This document shows, piece by piece, positions 26,056 through 33,920 of a DNA stretch of 64,000 nucleotides; positions within the stretch are counted from its first letter, which is position 1, and every line of letters begins with the position of its first letter. The stretch is from positions 124,001 through 188,000 of the forward strand of contig NZ_BIFH01000016.1 in NCBI RefSeq assembly GCF_003967355.1, in the 5' to 3' direction. Under the pieces are notes generated by a model, which did no database searches, had not been told where the DNA came from, and worked only from the letters and a program-made list of their open reading frames with translations. Origin of the DNA: Embleya hyalina (GTDB taxonomy: Bacteria > Actinomycetota > Actinomycetes > Streptomycetales > Streptomycetaceae). A program made the position numbers and the translations under genes.

Positions 26056-26149
26056 GGTGTTGGTCCCTTCGGTCGGCTTCGCTTCGGTCGGCTTCGCTTC
26101 GGTCCGCGCCGGGTCGATCGGTTCGGGAGGGGCGGTTCGGGGGCCGGGC

Positions 26150-27130
26150 TCATCGCGTCACCAGCGCCCACCCGGGGCGTTCGCCGCGGGCGATGTCCCA
26201 GGCCAGGGCCGCGGCACCACGCAGCGCGCCGTCGTGGACGTGCCGCGCCGCGACGATCACCTCGTCCGAGGCGGCGCCGCCTGGCGCGTGCTCGGCGACG
26301 AAGCCGCGCACCGCGTCGAGGACCCGGTCGGCCGCGGCCATCAACCCGCCGCCGAGGGCGATCCGGGTCGGGTCCAGGGCCAGATACAGGTTGAGCACAT
26401 GGCCCGCGAGCACGTCGAGCGCCCGGTCGGCGACCGCACGCAGCCGGGGGTCGGCGGAGGTCAGGATCGCCGCCGCGTCGGGGGCCGGGCCGGTGCCGCC
26501 GAGCGCGTACAGGGCCGCCGTGCGGGCGAGCAGCGGGCCGCCGCCGATCAGCGACTCCAGGTCCGGCTCGTCCGGGCGGCCGGGCGCCAGCGCGTAGCCG
26601 ATCTCGCCCGCCACGCCCCGGGCGCCGCCCACGACCCGGCCGCCGACGGTGAGCGCGGCGGCGACGCCCGTACCCAGATTGACGAACAGCCCCGGATCGG
26701 CGCCGACGAGCGCGCCGGAGCGCACCTCGGCCAGCCCCGCCGCCTTGACGTCGTTGGCCACCACCACCGGCAGCGCCCCGAACGCCTCCCGGGCCCGGCC
26801 CAGCACGTCCACCCGCTCGATGCCGGGCAGGTTCGGCGACAGTTCCACCCCGGCCGAGGTCACCGTCCCGGGACACACCAGACCCACGGCCACCACCTCG
26901 TGCCGCCCGCCCCGGGACGCCGCCGCGACCTGGTCCCGGGCCGCCCCGAGCAGCCGATCGAACGCGTGCCCCATGTCCTCGCCCGGCGCCCGCGTGGGCA
27001 CCCGCCGCCCGGCCGACATCGCCCCGGCGGCATCGATCGTGGCCATGGCGGTCTTGGTGCCGCCGATGTCCAGCGCGACTATCGCGCGGGGGTCGGCGAG
27101 GGCATCGGCGGTGTCGGGCACGGTGGTCAC
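26150..27130 (-). CDS. ROK family sugar kinase lacking the Cys cluster
   Basis: 326 residues: phosphate motif VALDIGGTKTAMATID, catalytic Asp in VVANDVKAAGLAEV, and GTGVAAALTVGGRVVGGARGVAGEIGY. The ROK zinc motif CxCGxxGCxE and its preceding His are absent; that region reads ALAPGRPDEPDLESLIGG. The fold and nucleotide site are still intact, so it is probably a kinase for a sugar or sugar conjugate. GTG at 27130 or 27121. It lies between the YhfX-like and SIS genes on the same strand. Confidence 0.87.
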   Translation of the reverse strand: MTTVPDTADALADPRAIVALDIGGTKTAMATIDAAGAMSAGRRVPTRAPGEDMGHAFDRLLGAARDQVAAASRGGRHEVVAVGLVCPGTVTSAGVELSPNLPGIERVDVLGRAREAFGALPVVVANDVKAAGLAEVRSGALVGADPGLFVNLGTGVAAALTVGGRVVGGARGVAGEIGYALAPGRPDEPDLESLIGGGPLLARTAALYALGGTGPAPDAAAILTSADPRLRAVADRALDVLAGHVLNLYLALDPTRIALGGGLMAAADRVLDAVRGFVAEHAPGGAASDEVIVAARHVHDGALRGAAALAWDIARGERPGWALVTR

Positions 27131-27233
27131 GGTCCTTGGGTCCGGCGGGCGACGGGAGGGGATACGGGTTCGGTTCGGAACCGCCACACGCGGCCTCCGG
27201 ACGACCCCGGCGGGGCCATCCGGCCCGAACGCC

Positions 27234-28448
27234 TCACGACGGATCCCCCACCACCCGCGCCTCCGCGTCGTACCTGCTCCCCCACACCGGCGCACCCCCT
27301 TCGGCGCCCGCGTGCAGCCCGGAAACCGCCTGGGTGCGCCCACGCGTGACGAACACCTGCGGCCGGAAGCACATCACCACCGTGTCGCCGGGCCGGATGT
27401 CCAGGCGCCGCGCGTCCCGCAGCACCGTGTAGTAGTGGATCGCCCCGTCGGGCGCGGTATCCACGCGCGCCGGCCGCTCGGTCGCGGTCGCCGCGTCCCG
27501 GCCGACCAGCGCGGTCAGGCCGAAGTCGCCGAGGACCTTGTCGATGTAGTGGCCGGCGGCGAAGGTGTACGCGTCGTCCCCGTCCACGTGCGACACCTCG
27601 GTCACGTACACGATCGCCGGCTGCTCCGGCGCGTCCTCGGAGAACACGTGCAGCGGCGTGGTCCCGTGGATCGCGTTGCCCGGCTCGACGTGCGTGGCCC
27701 CGGCGTCGGCGGCGATGGCCAGCGAACGGGCCGAGGTGGTGCCGGGCGCGTTGACCTGACGGATGTCGAACCCGGCCGAGCGCAGGCGTTCGGCCGCCGT
27801 GACGAGCGTGGTCAGGTTGGGGGTGGCCGCGATCCGCCGGTTGTCCGGGTCGGCGAGCAGGGCCGGGAACGTGGTGACGCCGTGTACCGCGACGCCCTCG
27901 ATCGTGTCCACCGCCCGCGCGGCGGCCACCACGTCGGCGGCCGGGAAACCGCCGCCGTGGCCGAAGTAGAACCGGTCCCCCTCGCCGTGCACCCGCAGCA
28001 GCACCGACACGGGCGGGCCGCCCCGACGCAGCGCCGCCGCGCCGACGCGCCGCGCGGCGTCGAGCGAGAACACGGTGACCACCTCGGGGTCGGCGCCGAC
28101 CACGAAGTCCTCGCTGCCCCGGTGCGGTTGCACCAGGTGTCCGACGTGGCCGACCGGCAGCCCGTGGCGCACCGCCGCCGACACGCAGGCGGTGTCCACC
28201 GCGACGACGGGGCCGAGACCGGCCTCGATCGCGGTGCGGGTCACATCGGGGTTGCGCCCGTACTGCTTGGCCATCACGTAGGTGGACAACCCGCGCGCCC
28301 GGGCCGCCTCGGCGATGGCGGCGGCGTTGCGGGCGACCGTGTCCAGGTCCACCACGTAGGTGTTGGCGAGCAGTTCGCCGGCCTGATGGGCGCTCACGAC
28401 GGCGTCGATCAGGGGGCGGTTGTGGGCGAGCAGTCGGTCCAGGAACAT
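27234..28448 (-). CDS. YhfX-family PLP-dependent enzyme (alanine-racemase fold)
   Basis: 404 residues closely following E. coli YhfX in order: TYVVDLDTVARNA, the putative PLP Lys61 in YVMAKQYGRNP, VGHLVQPH, VNAPGTTSARSL, THVEPGNAIHGTTP, SGLHAG and GSRYD at the end. This fold III family includes amino-acid racemases and D-threonine aldolases; the YhfX reaction is not known to me. AAGGAG is eight bases before the ATG. It sits between the amino-acid-type permease and the kinase, suggesting that it works on the amino moiety of the imported compound. Confidence 0.88.
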   Translation of the reverse strand: MFLDRLLAHNRPLIDAVVSAHQAGELLANTYVVDLDTVARNAAAIAEAARARGLSTYVMAKQYGRNPDVTRTAIEAGLGPVVAVDTACVSAAVRHGLPVGHVGHLVQPHRGSEDFVVGADPEVVTVFSLDAARRVGAAALRRGGPPVSVLLRVHGEGDRFYFGHGGGFPAADVVAAARAVDTIEGVAVHGVTTFPALLADPDNRRIAATPNLTTLVTAAERLRSAGFDIRQVNAPGTTSARSLAIAADAGATHVEPGNAIHGTTPLHVFSEDAPEQPAIVYVTEVSHVDGDDAYTFAAGHYIDKVLGDFGLTALVGRDAATATERPARVDTAPDGAIHYYTVLRDARRLDIRPGDTVVMCFRPQVFVTRGRTQAVSGLHAGAEGGAPVWGSRYDAEARVVGDPS

Positions 28449-28508
28449 CGGGGTCTCCTTGGCGCGGGCGGGGTTTGCGACGAAGGGGCGTACGACGGGG
28501 CGTACGGA

Positions 28509-30053
28509 TCAGGTCCGGCCGGTCGGCACCGACACCACCCCCGTCGACGCGGCCCCGGACGCCCCGGTCGAAGCGTCCGTCGCGCCCGTCGTGTCCGCCG
28601 CGTCGGCGCCCGGTTCGTTCTCGAACACCCGCCCCATCGCGGCCAGCACCTCCGGTCGCGAGCGATGCGCCCACACCAGATACGCGGCGCCGAGCACCAT
28701 CCAGCCGACGATCACGTACGGCACGAGGTTGTTCGGATGCTCCGGCACCGGCCACAGCTGGCCATAGATCGGCAGCAGCATCAGCAGCACCGTCGCGCCC
28801 GGCAGGATCCCGTGCCGCAACAGGGCGAACTCGCCCCGGTGTTCGCGCAGGTAGAACCGGATCACCGCGATGCTCATCAGGATGTAGACGATCACCATGC
28901 CGAGCCCGAGAACGGTGCCGGCGAACCCGTACACGCCCAGCGGACCGAGATCGCCGCCGAAGCCGCTGCCCAGGGCCAGCGCGAACACGAGCGAGAAGCC
29001 CAGATACGCGGTGATCGCCGACTGCGGCACGTGGCGCTCGTTGGTCCGGCCCAGGAAGCGCGGCAGCACCCCCTCGCGGCCCATCGAGAACAACACCCGT
29101 ACGGCCGCGTTCGAGCCGGAGACCACGTTGGCGAACTGGCTGACGATCACGGTCAGCGCGAGGATCCAGGTCACGCCCCAGTAGCGGTCGACCAGCGTGG
29201 TCAGCGGCGCGGCGTCGCCGGCCAGGTCCGAGCCGTGTGCGGAGCCGAAGCCGATCGAGGTCGAATAGGCCATCAACACGTAGAAGGTGCCGATCACCGC
29301 GACGGCCGTGAACAGCGCGAGCGGGATGCTGCGCTTGGCGCCGCGCGCCTCCTCGCCGAGGGTGGCCACCGACTCGAAGCCGATGAACATCAGGATGCCC
29401 CAGAGCATGCCGGTACCCAGGCCGCTGAACCCGTCGATGGATTCGGCCGGGTTGAACGGCGCGACCGACAGGCCCGAGTCGCCGCCGTCGCCGAGGATCA
29501 CCCCGGCCAGGCCGAGCAGTACGCCGACCTCCAGGACCAGGAAGATCAGCGCGGTCCTGGCCGAACTGGACACGCCGAGCGAGTTGACGCCCCACACGAC
29601 GGCGGCGAACGCCAGCGACATCACCTGCCACGGCACCCGGATGTCGAACCGGTCGTCCAGGAAGTCGTGGCTGTACCCGCCGAGCGCGGCGAACAACATC
29701 GGCCCGACCATGCCGTACGTGAGCAGCAGCAGCCATCCGGACAGGAAGCCGCCGGACTTGCCGAACCCGTGGCTGTTGTAGGTGTAGGCGAAGCCGGCCG
29801 CCGGGAGCTTGCGGGCGAAGGCGGCGATGGTGTTGGCCACCAGGAGGCTGGCGACCATGGCCAGCACGATGGCGAGCGGCAGCGCGTACCCGGCGCCGGC
29901 CGCGGCGGGCGGCGTGTTGAACGCGACGCTGGTGGCGGGGCCCATGAAGGCCATGCACATGGCGACGGCGCCGAACACGGACAGTGTGTTGCGGCGGAGC
30001 GACCCGCCTTTCGGGTTCGGGCTCGCGGGCGGCGAGGGCAGTGCGGTGGACAT
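28509..30053 (-). CDS. APC-superfamily amino-acid-type permease
   Basis: 514 residues and about 12 membrane segments. It begins with the APC signature region (LRRNTLSVFGAVAMCMAFMGPATSVAFNTPPAAAGAGYALPLAI) and has GFESVATLGEEARGAKRSIPLAL in the middle, as in amino-acid/polyamine/organocation permeases. The C-terminal ~40 residues are hydrophilic and Ala/Asp/Thr-rich. GGAG is eight bases before the ATG. It is the predicted importer of the catabolic cluster and lies directly after its ROK repressor. Confidence 0.93.
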   Translation of the reverse strand: MSTALPSPPASPNPKGGSLRRNTLSVFGAVAMCMAFMGPATSVAFNTPPAAAGAGYALPLAIVLAMVASLLVANTIAAFARKLPAAGFAYTYNSHGFGKSGGFLSGWLLLLTYGMVGPMLFAALGGYSHDFLDDRFDIRVPWQVMSLAFAAVVWGVNSLGVSSSARTALIFLVLEVGVLLGLAGVILGDGGDSGLSVAPFNPAESIDGFSGLGTGMLWGILMFIGFESVATLGEEARGAKRSIPLALFTAVAVIGTFYVLMAYSTSIGFGSAHGSDLAGDAAPLTTLVDRYWGVTWILALTVIVSQFANVVSGSNAAVRVLFSMGREGVLPRFLGRTNERHVPQSAITAYLGFSLVFALALGSGFGGDLGPLGVYGFAGTVLGLGMVIVYILMSIAVIRFYLREHRGEFALLRHGILPGATVLLMLLPIYGQLWPVPEHPNNLVPYVIVGWMVLGAAYLVWAHRSRPEVLAAMGRVFENEPGADAADTTGATDASTGASGAASTGVVSVPTGRT

Positions 30054-30177
30054 GGGTGGTACTCCAGGCGGTTCGGTGGGGCGGGACGGGCCCCGGGGGT
30101 GCGGGAGGTGGGGACGCGCGCCTGTGCGGTGGGGGTCGGTGCGCTCGGGGGCGCGGACGGTCGACCGGGGATCGGGC

Positions 30178-31392
30178 TCAGTGCGAGCGTGGCGTCAGCA
30201 AGGCCGCGAGGTCGAGGTCGGCTCGGACCGCCGCCGCCGCGTCGGGCGCGACGTCGAAGCGCCCGCGCAATGCGGTGAGGCCACGCGACACCGCGCCCAA
30301 CGCGCCTGCCAGGTCGGCCAGTTCGGAGTGCACCAGCTCGGGGCAGGCGGGCAGTCGTCGGCGTACCCGCTCGCGCAACCGGGTGGTCATCGCGGTGTCG
30401 ATGGAGGCGGAGACCCGGCCGCCGAGGACGACCAGTTCGGGTTCGTACGCGATGGTGACCGCGGTCAGCGCGATGCCGAGGGCACGCTCGAAACGTTCGA
30501 CCACGGCGCGGGCGGCCGGCGCGGTCGCGGTGAAGACGTCGGCGGCGGTGGCCACGTCGAGGCCGGCCTCGCGGGCGGCGCGCATCAGGCCCTCGGCGCC
30601 GACCAGTTCCTCCACGGTGTGGTCGTCGGAGTCGACGGGCAGGAAGCCGAATTCGCCGACCAGGCCGGTCGGTCCGCCCCGGATGTGCCGGTCCACGGCC
30701 ACACCCGCGCCGAAGCCCGCGCCGACCGTGAACATCACGGCGGTCTCGGCGGTCCGCGCGGCCCCGTGCCGGAGTTCGCCCTCCAGGGCCAGGTCGGCGT
30801 CGTTGCCGAAAGCGACGGTGCCCTCCAGGGCGCGGCGCAGTCGGCGGGTGAACAGGTCGCCCTCGATCTGCGGGAGGTTGGTCGCGCCGCGCACGCCCAG
30901 CCCGTCGGCCGCGACCGCTCCGGGCAGACCTATCACGCCCGCGCGCAGCACGTCGGGCGCGGCGGCGTCGGGCCGGGCGGCCGCGGCCCCGGCGGCGGCG
31001 TACAGCGCGCGAACCCGCTCGGCGAGCCAGTCCGCGAGGTGGTCGGCGGCGAGGTGTCGGGGCGTCGGCTCCTCGTGGTAGCGCGGCGAGCGGCCGAGCA
31101 GGTCGGTGGCCAGGAACCGGCAGGTCGTGCCGCCGAGGTCGACACCGACCGCGACACCGCGCTCCGCGGCGACCTCGATCACCACGCCCTGACGACCCCG
31201 CCGGCCGGTCTGGAGCACGGCGCCCTCACGGACCAGGCCCTCGTCCAGCAGCCCCTCGACCACCCGGGACACGGTGGCGGCGCTGAGTCCGGTCTGCTGG
31301 GTGAGGCCCGCGCGACTGTGCCGCCCACCGGCCAGCAACACCGCGAGCAGGCTGGAACGGTTGGCCCACCGGGCGTCCGCCGTCTCCGCCAT
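30178..31392 (-). CDS. ROK family transcriptional repressor
   Basis: 404 residues: N-terminal winged helix (RHSRAGLTQQTGLSAATVSRVVEGLLDEGLV) fused to a ROK sensor domain (VGVDLGGTTCRFLATDLLG, AFGNDADLALEGEL, GLVGEFGFLPVD). It lacks the CxCGxxGCxE cluster. AGAGG five bases upstream supports the ATG at 31392 over the GTG at 31398. It is the first gene of the same-strand cluster and probably senses the sugar substrate or its phosphate. Confidence 0.93.
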   Translation of the reverse strand: MAETADARWANRSSLLAVLLAGGRHSRAGLTQQTGLSAATVSRVVEGLLDEGLVREGAVLQTGRRGRQGVVIEVAAERGVAVGVDLGGTTCRFLATDLLGRSPRYHEEPTPRHLAADHLADWLAERVRALYAAAGAAAARPDAAAPDVLRAGVIGLPGAVAADGLGVRGATNLPQIEGDLFTRRLRRALEGTVAFGNDADLALEGELRHGAARTAETAVMFTVGAGFGAGVAVDRHIRGGPTGLVGEFGFLPVDSDDHTVEELVGAEGLMRAAREAGLDVATAADVFTATAPAARAVVERFERALGIALTAVTIAYEPELVVLGGRVSASIDTAMTTRLRERVRRRLPACPELVHSELADLAGALGAVSRGLTALRGRFDVAPDAAAAVRADLDLAALLTPRSH

Positions 31393-31402
31393 GTTCACCT
31401 CT

Positions 31403-31426
31403 CAGAGTGAAAATATTTCAGAGTGA
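31403..31426. promoter_or_regulatory. Likely ROK-repressor operator/promoter of the catabolic cluster
   Basis: CAGAGTGA occurs at 31403-31410 and 31419-31426, and the inverted repeat TGAAA-ATA-TTTCA overlaps them. The stretch is markedly AT-rich for this genome and directly precedes the first gene. Confidence 0.6.
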
Positions 31427-31592
31427 GAGAAAATTAAGCCTGGAGGAGGGAGGTGTCAAGAGTCCGTCAAGACGACGCCGAACGTCGGAGAACCGGATCG
31501 GCCGGACACGCGTGCGCCCCGAGCGGCGGCCGGTGGGCCGGGTCTCGCTCGGGGCGGGTGGGGGACGGGCGCGGGGCGGGGCGAGCGGGGCG

Positions 31593-32117
31593 TCAGCCCT
31601 GCCGCCGGCCGGTCTCGAGGTAGATCCGCAGGTGGTCGAGGCCGCGTTCGAGGATGTCGCCGACGGCGAGGTCGGTGTCCGTGCCGACCGCCCGGTGTCG
31701 GGTCAGGGCGTCGACCGACAACGACTCGCCGCCCTTCTTGCCGCCGAACTGCGCCGAGTCGTGGACGCGCTCGCGCTCGACCGCGGCCGGGTCGAGCGGA
31801 TCCCGGCCGTCGTCGACCATGACGGTGACGATGCTGTCGATGTCGCTGGGGCCGTCCTGGACGATCACGATGCCGGTGTACGGCGTACCGCGCACGGCCC
31901 ACTCGATCCGGGTGCCGGGGCCGTCCCGATCCAGGTCGACCTCGGCCGCGACGGACTGCGCGGCCTCGCCGGCGGTCACCACGACCGCGTGGGCCGAGGT
32001 GGTCCGGACGGCGGTCACCGGCGGGAAGTATTCGGGGAGCCTGTCGGTGTCCGACAGCACCATGTACGCCTGGTCGGTGGACGCTGCGACCTGCACGGAA
32101 CGCGTGTGAAGAACCAT
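31593..32117 (-). CDS. SRPBCC-superfamily protein
   Basis: 174 residues with the START/polyketide-cyclase-like pattern (RSVQVAASTDQAYMVLSDTDRLPEYFPPVTAVRT, TRIEWAVRGTPYTGIVIVQDG, a C-terminal helix DILERGLDHLRIYLE). These cavities bind lipids or aromatic ligands or act as cyclases. It stands alone between the ROK cluster and the MarR gene. Function not assigned. Confidence 0.78.
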   Translation of the reverse strand: MVLHTRSVQVAASTDQAYMVLSDTDRLPEYFPPVTAVRTTSAHAVVVTAGEAAQSVAAEVDLDRDGPGTRIEWAVRGTPYTGIVIVQDGPSDIDSIVTVMVDDGRDPLDPAAVERERVHDSAQFGGKKGGESLSVDALTRHRAVGTDTDLAVGDILERGLDHLRIYLETGRRQG

Positions 32118-32283
32118 GCGCGTACTGCTATCCGTTCAAACGGCGTTCCATTCGCGATCGCGCCGGGGCGAGAGCCGGGGCCGGGCGGCGGCACGGCCGG
32201 GCGCGGCGCGGCCGACGGGATCGGCGCGGCGTCACGGGTCGGGTCGGCGTTCGACCCGCCGTCCACCGCCGACGCCCACCTCC

Positions 32284-32354
32284 GGCCCGCGCTCACCCTT
32301 GACCCGCGCTCACCCTCGGCCCGCGCCCACCCCCCGGCCCGCGCTCACGCCCTC
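32284..32354. repeat. 17-19-bp tandem repeat reaching into the MarR gene
   Basis: Four units of (G)GCCCGCGCTCACCCTY start at 32284, 32301, 32318 and 32336. The last covers the stop codon of the MarR gene at 32345. Probably slippage-derived; the remainder of the 227-bp gap shows no gene. Confidence 0.6.
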
Positions 32355-32842
32355 GCGTCGCCGAGCGATTCCAGCAACACCCGCAGGCCGTCCGCGATGG
32401 CGGTCCGTTGCCTGGGGGTGAGCGCGGCGAGCAGGCGCTGTTCGGTGTCGATGTGCGCCGGCAGCACCTCGTCGATCAGTTCCCGGCCCGCGTCCGTGAG
32501 GGCGACCAACACGCTGCGGCCGTCCGACTCGTCGGCGCCGCGGGACACCAGGCCGCGCGCCTCGAGGCGGTCCAGCCGCTGGGTGATCGCGCCCGAGGTG
32601 ACCATGGACGACCGCATCAGCTCGGTGGGGCTCAGCCGATGCGGCGGCGGGTTGCGGCGCAGGGTCGCCAGTACGTCGAACGACGAGGCGTCGAGCCCGT
32701 GTTCGGTGAATGTCCGGGTCAGCTCGGTGCCGACCAGACGCGCGGCGCGGGACAGTCGGGCGAGCACCGCCATGGGTGACGCGTCCAGATCGGGGCGCTG
32801 CGTACCCCATTGCTCCAGCACAAGGTCGACGTGATCTGCCAC
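32345..32842 (-). CDS. MarR family regulator
   Basis: 165 residues from a GTG. The winged helix is clear (HRLSPTELMRSSMVTSGAITQRLDRLEARGLVSRGADESDGRSVLVALTDAG). It is divergent from a NAD(P)-binding gene that has suffered internal deletions, across a gap with two palindromic operators. Confidence 0.93.
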   Translation of the reverse strand: MADHVDLVLEQWGTQRPDLDASPMAVLARLSRAARLVGTELTRTFTEHGLDASSFDVLATLRRNPPPHRLSPTELMRSSMVTSGAITQRLDRLEARGLVSRGADESDGRSVLVALTDAGRELIDEVLPAHIDTEQRLLAALTPRQRTAIADGLRVLLESLGDARA

Positions 32843-32899
32843 GGCGTCAGGCTAGCCGAATCCACCCGTCGAAGCGGGTCGCGACGCCCCTCGCATTTA

Positions 32900-32934
32900 C
32901 CTTAACGCTGAGGTACATTTCCCTTAGCGCTAAG
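32900..32934. promoter_or_regulatory. Two MarR operators (CTTAGCGCTAAG type)
   Basis: CTTAGCGCTAAG at 32923-32934 is a perfect 12-bp palindrome. CCTTAACGCTGAGG at 32900-32913 is a weaker copy of the same site. Both lie in the MarR/oxidoreductase divergent gap. Confidence 0.7.
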
Positions 32935-32980
32935 AAATCGACCGTCCGGTCGACCGCACCCCGGGAAGGATTGCCCCACC

Positions 32981-33202
32981 ATGCGCATCACCGTATTCGG
33001 AGCGGCCGGCGGCGTAGCCGGCCGCGCGGTCTCCGAGGCCCCGTGCCGGGGCCACGAGGTCACCGCCGTGGTCCGCGACCCGGCCCGCCTCCCCGACCCG
33101 GATCCCCGCGCCGGAACCTTCCGCGTCGGGGGCGACGAACTCCCGGTCGACGAGGCGGAGCACCCCCGCCACCGCCGTGCGCGCTTCACGGTGGCGTACT
33201 GA
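32981..33202 (+). pseudogene. NAD(P)-binding oxidoreductase with in-frame internal deletions
   Basis: The first ~40 residues are a normal Rossmann start (MRITVFGAAGGVAGRAVSEA...GHEVTAVVRDP). The last ~30 match the usual C-terminus of the same family (FRVGGDELPVDE, then EHPRHRRARFTVAY). The family is normally about 200 residues; about 130 from the middle are missing, yet the frame is intact, giving 73 residues. The start of the fold is kept but the catalytic core is lost, so it is presumably non-functional. Confidence 0.75.
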
Positions 33203-33320
33203 CATGGGCGGCGGAACGGTACGCCGGCGCCGGCGGAGCGAAACGGGGGCCTCGCCCGCCCCGGCCGGGAGGATCGCCGCGGCGCGACCCTCCCGACCGC
33301 GGACCGCGTCGGCGGCGGGC

Positions 33321-33920
33321 TCAGCCGGCCCGCAGCAGGGCGCGCAACTCGGCGGTGTCGATGACGTGGGCCCGGGTCGGGAACACATGGTCGAGCAGGG
33401 CGCGATGGACCTCGGGATCCGGGTCGGCGACGCCGTCGGAGAGCACGTACAGCCGATAGTCGCGGTCGGCCGCGTCGACGACGGTGGACAACACGGCGCC
33501 GCCGGTACTGACGCCGGCCACGACCAGGGTGTCGATACCGCGCTCGCGTAGGCGCCGGTCCAGGTCGGTGGTGGACATCGCGCCGTAGCGCACCTTGCGG
33601 ACCACGATGTCGCCGTCGCGCGGAGCCAGCCGTTCGTGGATGGCGACGGCGGGGTCCTCGTGGTGCATGAGCCGGTGTCGGGCGACCGGCGCGAAGGACT
33701 TGTTGGCGGCCGGAATCGTGTCCCAGTCGGCCGCGGTGAAGCCGACCCGGACATGGGCGACGGTACCGCCGATGGCCCGCACGTCGGAGACGATCCCTTC
33801 CACGCGAGCCAGGAGGGCGGCGCGATGCCCGTGCTCCTCCCCGTCGGGCAACGCGGCGAGGATGGCGGGCTGGTAGTCCAGCACGAGCAGGGCGGTGTGT
33901 ACGGGGTTGAGCATGGTCAC
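33321..33920 (-). CDS. Isochorismatase-like hydrolase without the catalytic Cys
   Basis: 199 residues. The Asp (ALLVLDYQ) and Lys (VRKVRYGA) of the isochorismatase/nicotinamidase triad are present. The Cys position in the VxGVxTxxCV loop is Ala here (VAGVSTGGAVLSTV). PhzD-type isochorismatases also work without Cys, so activity on an enol-ether is possible, but amidase activity is unlikely. The GTG at 33920 overlaps the MFS stop (GTGA) with GGGAAG eight bases upstream, so translation is coupled to the transporter. Confidence 0.88.
   Translation of the reverse strand: MTMLNPVHTALLVLDYQPAILAALPDGEEHGHRAALLARVEGIVSDVRAIGGTVAHVRVGFTAADWDTIPAANKSFAPVARHRLMHHEDPAVAIHERLAPRDGDIVVRKVRYGAMSTTDLDRRLRERGIDTLVVAGVSTGGAVLSTVVDAADRDYRLYVLSDGVADPDPEVHRALLDHVFPTRAHVIDTAELRALLRAG

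Noticed and set aside
26649-30278. A 1209-codon open frame antisense to the catabolic cluster
   Set aside because: His/Arg/Gly-rich antisense shadow of the ROK kinase, YhfX-like and permease genes, which have clear homology.
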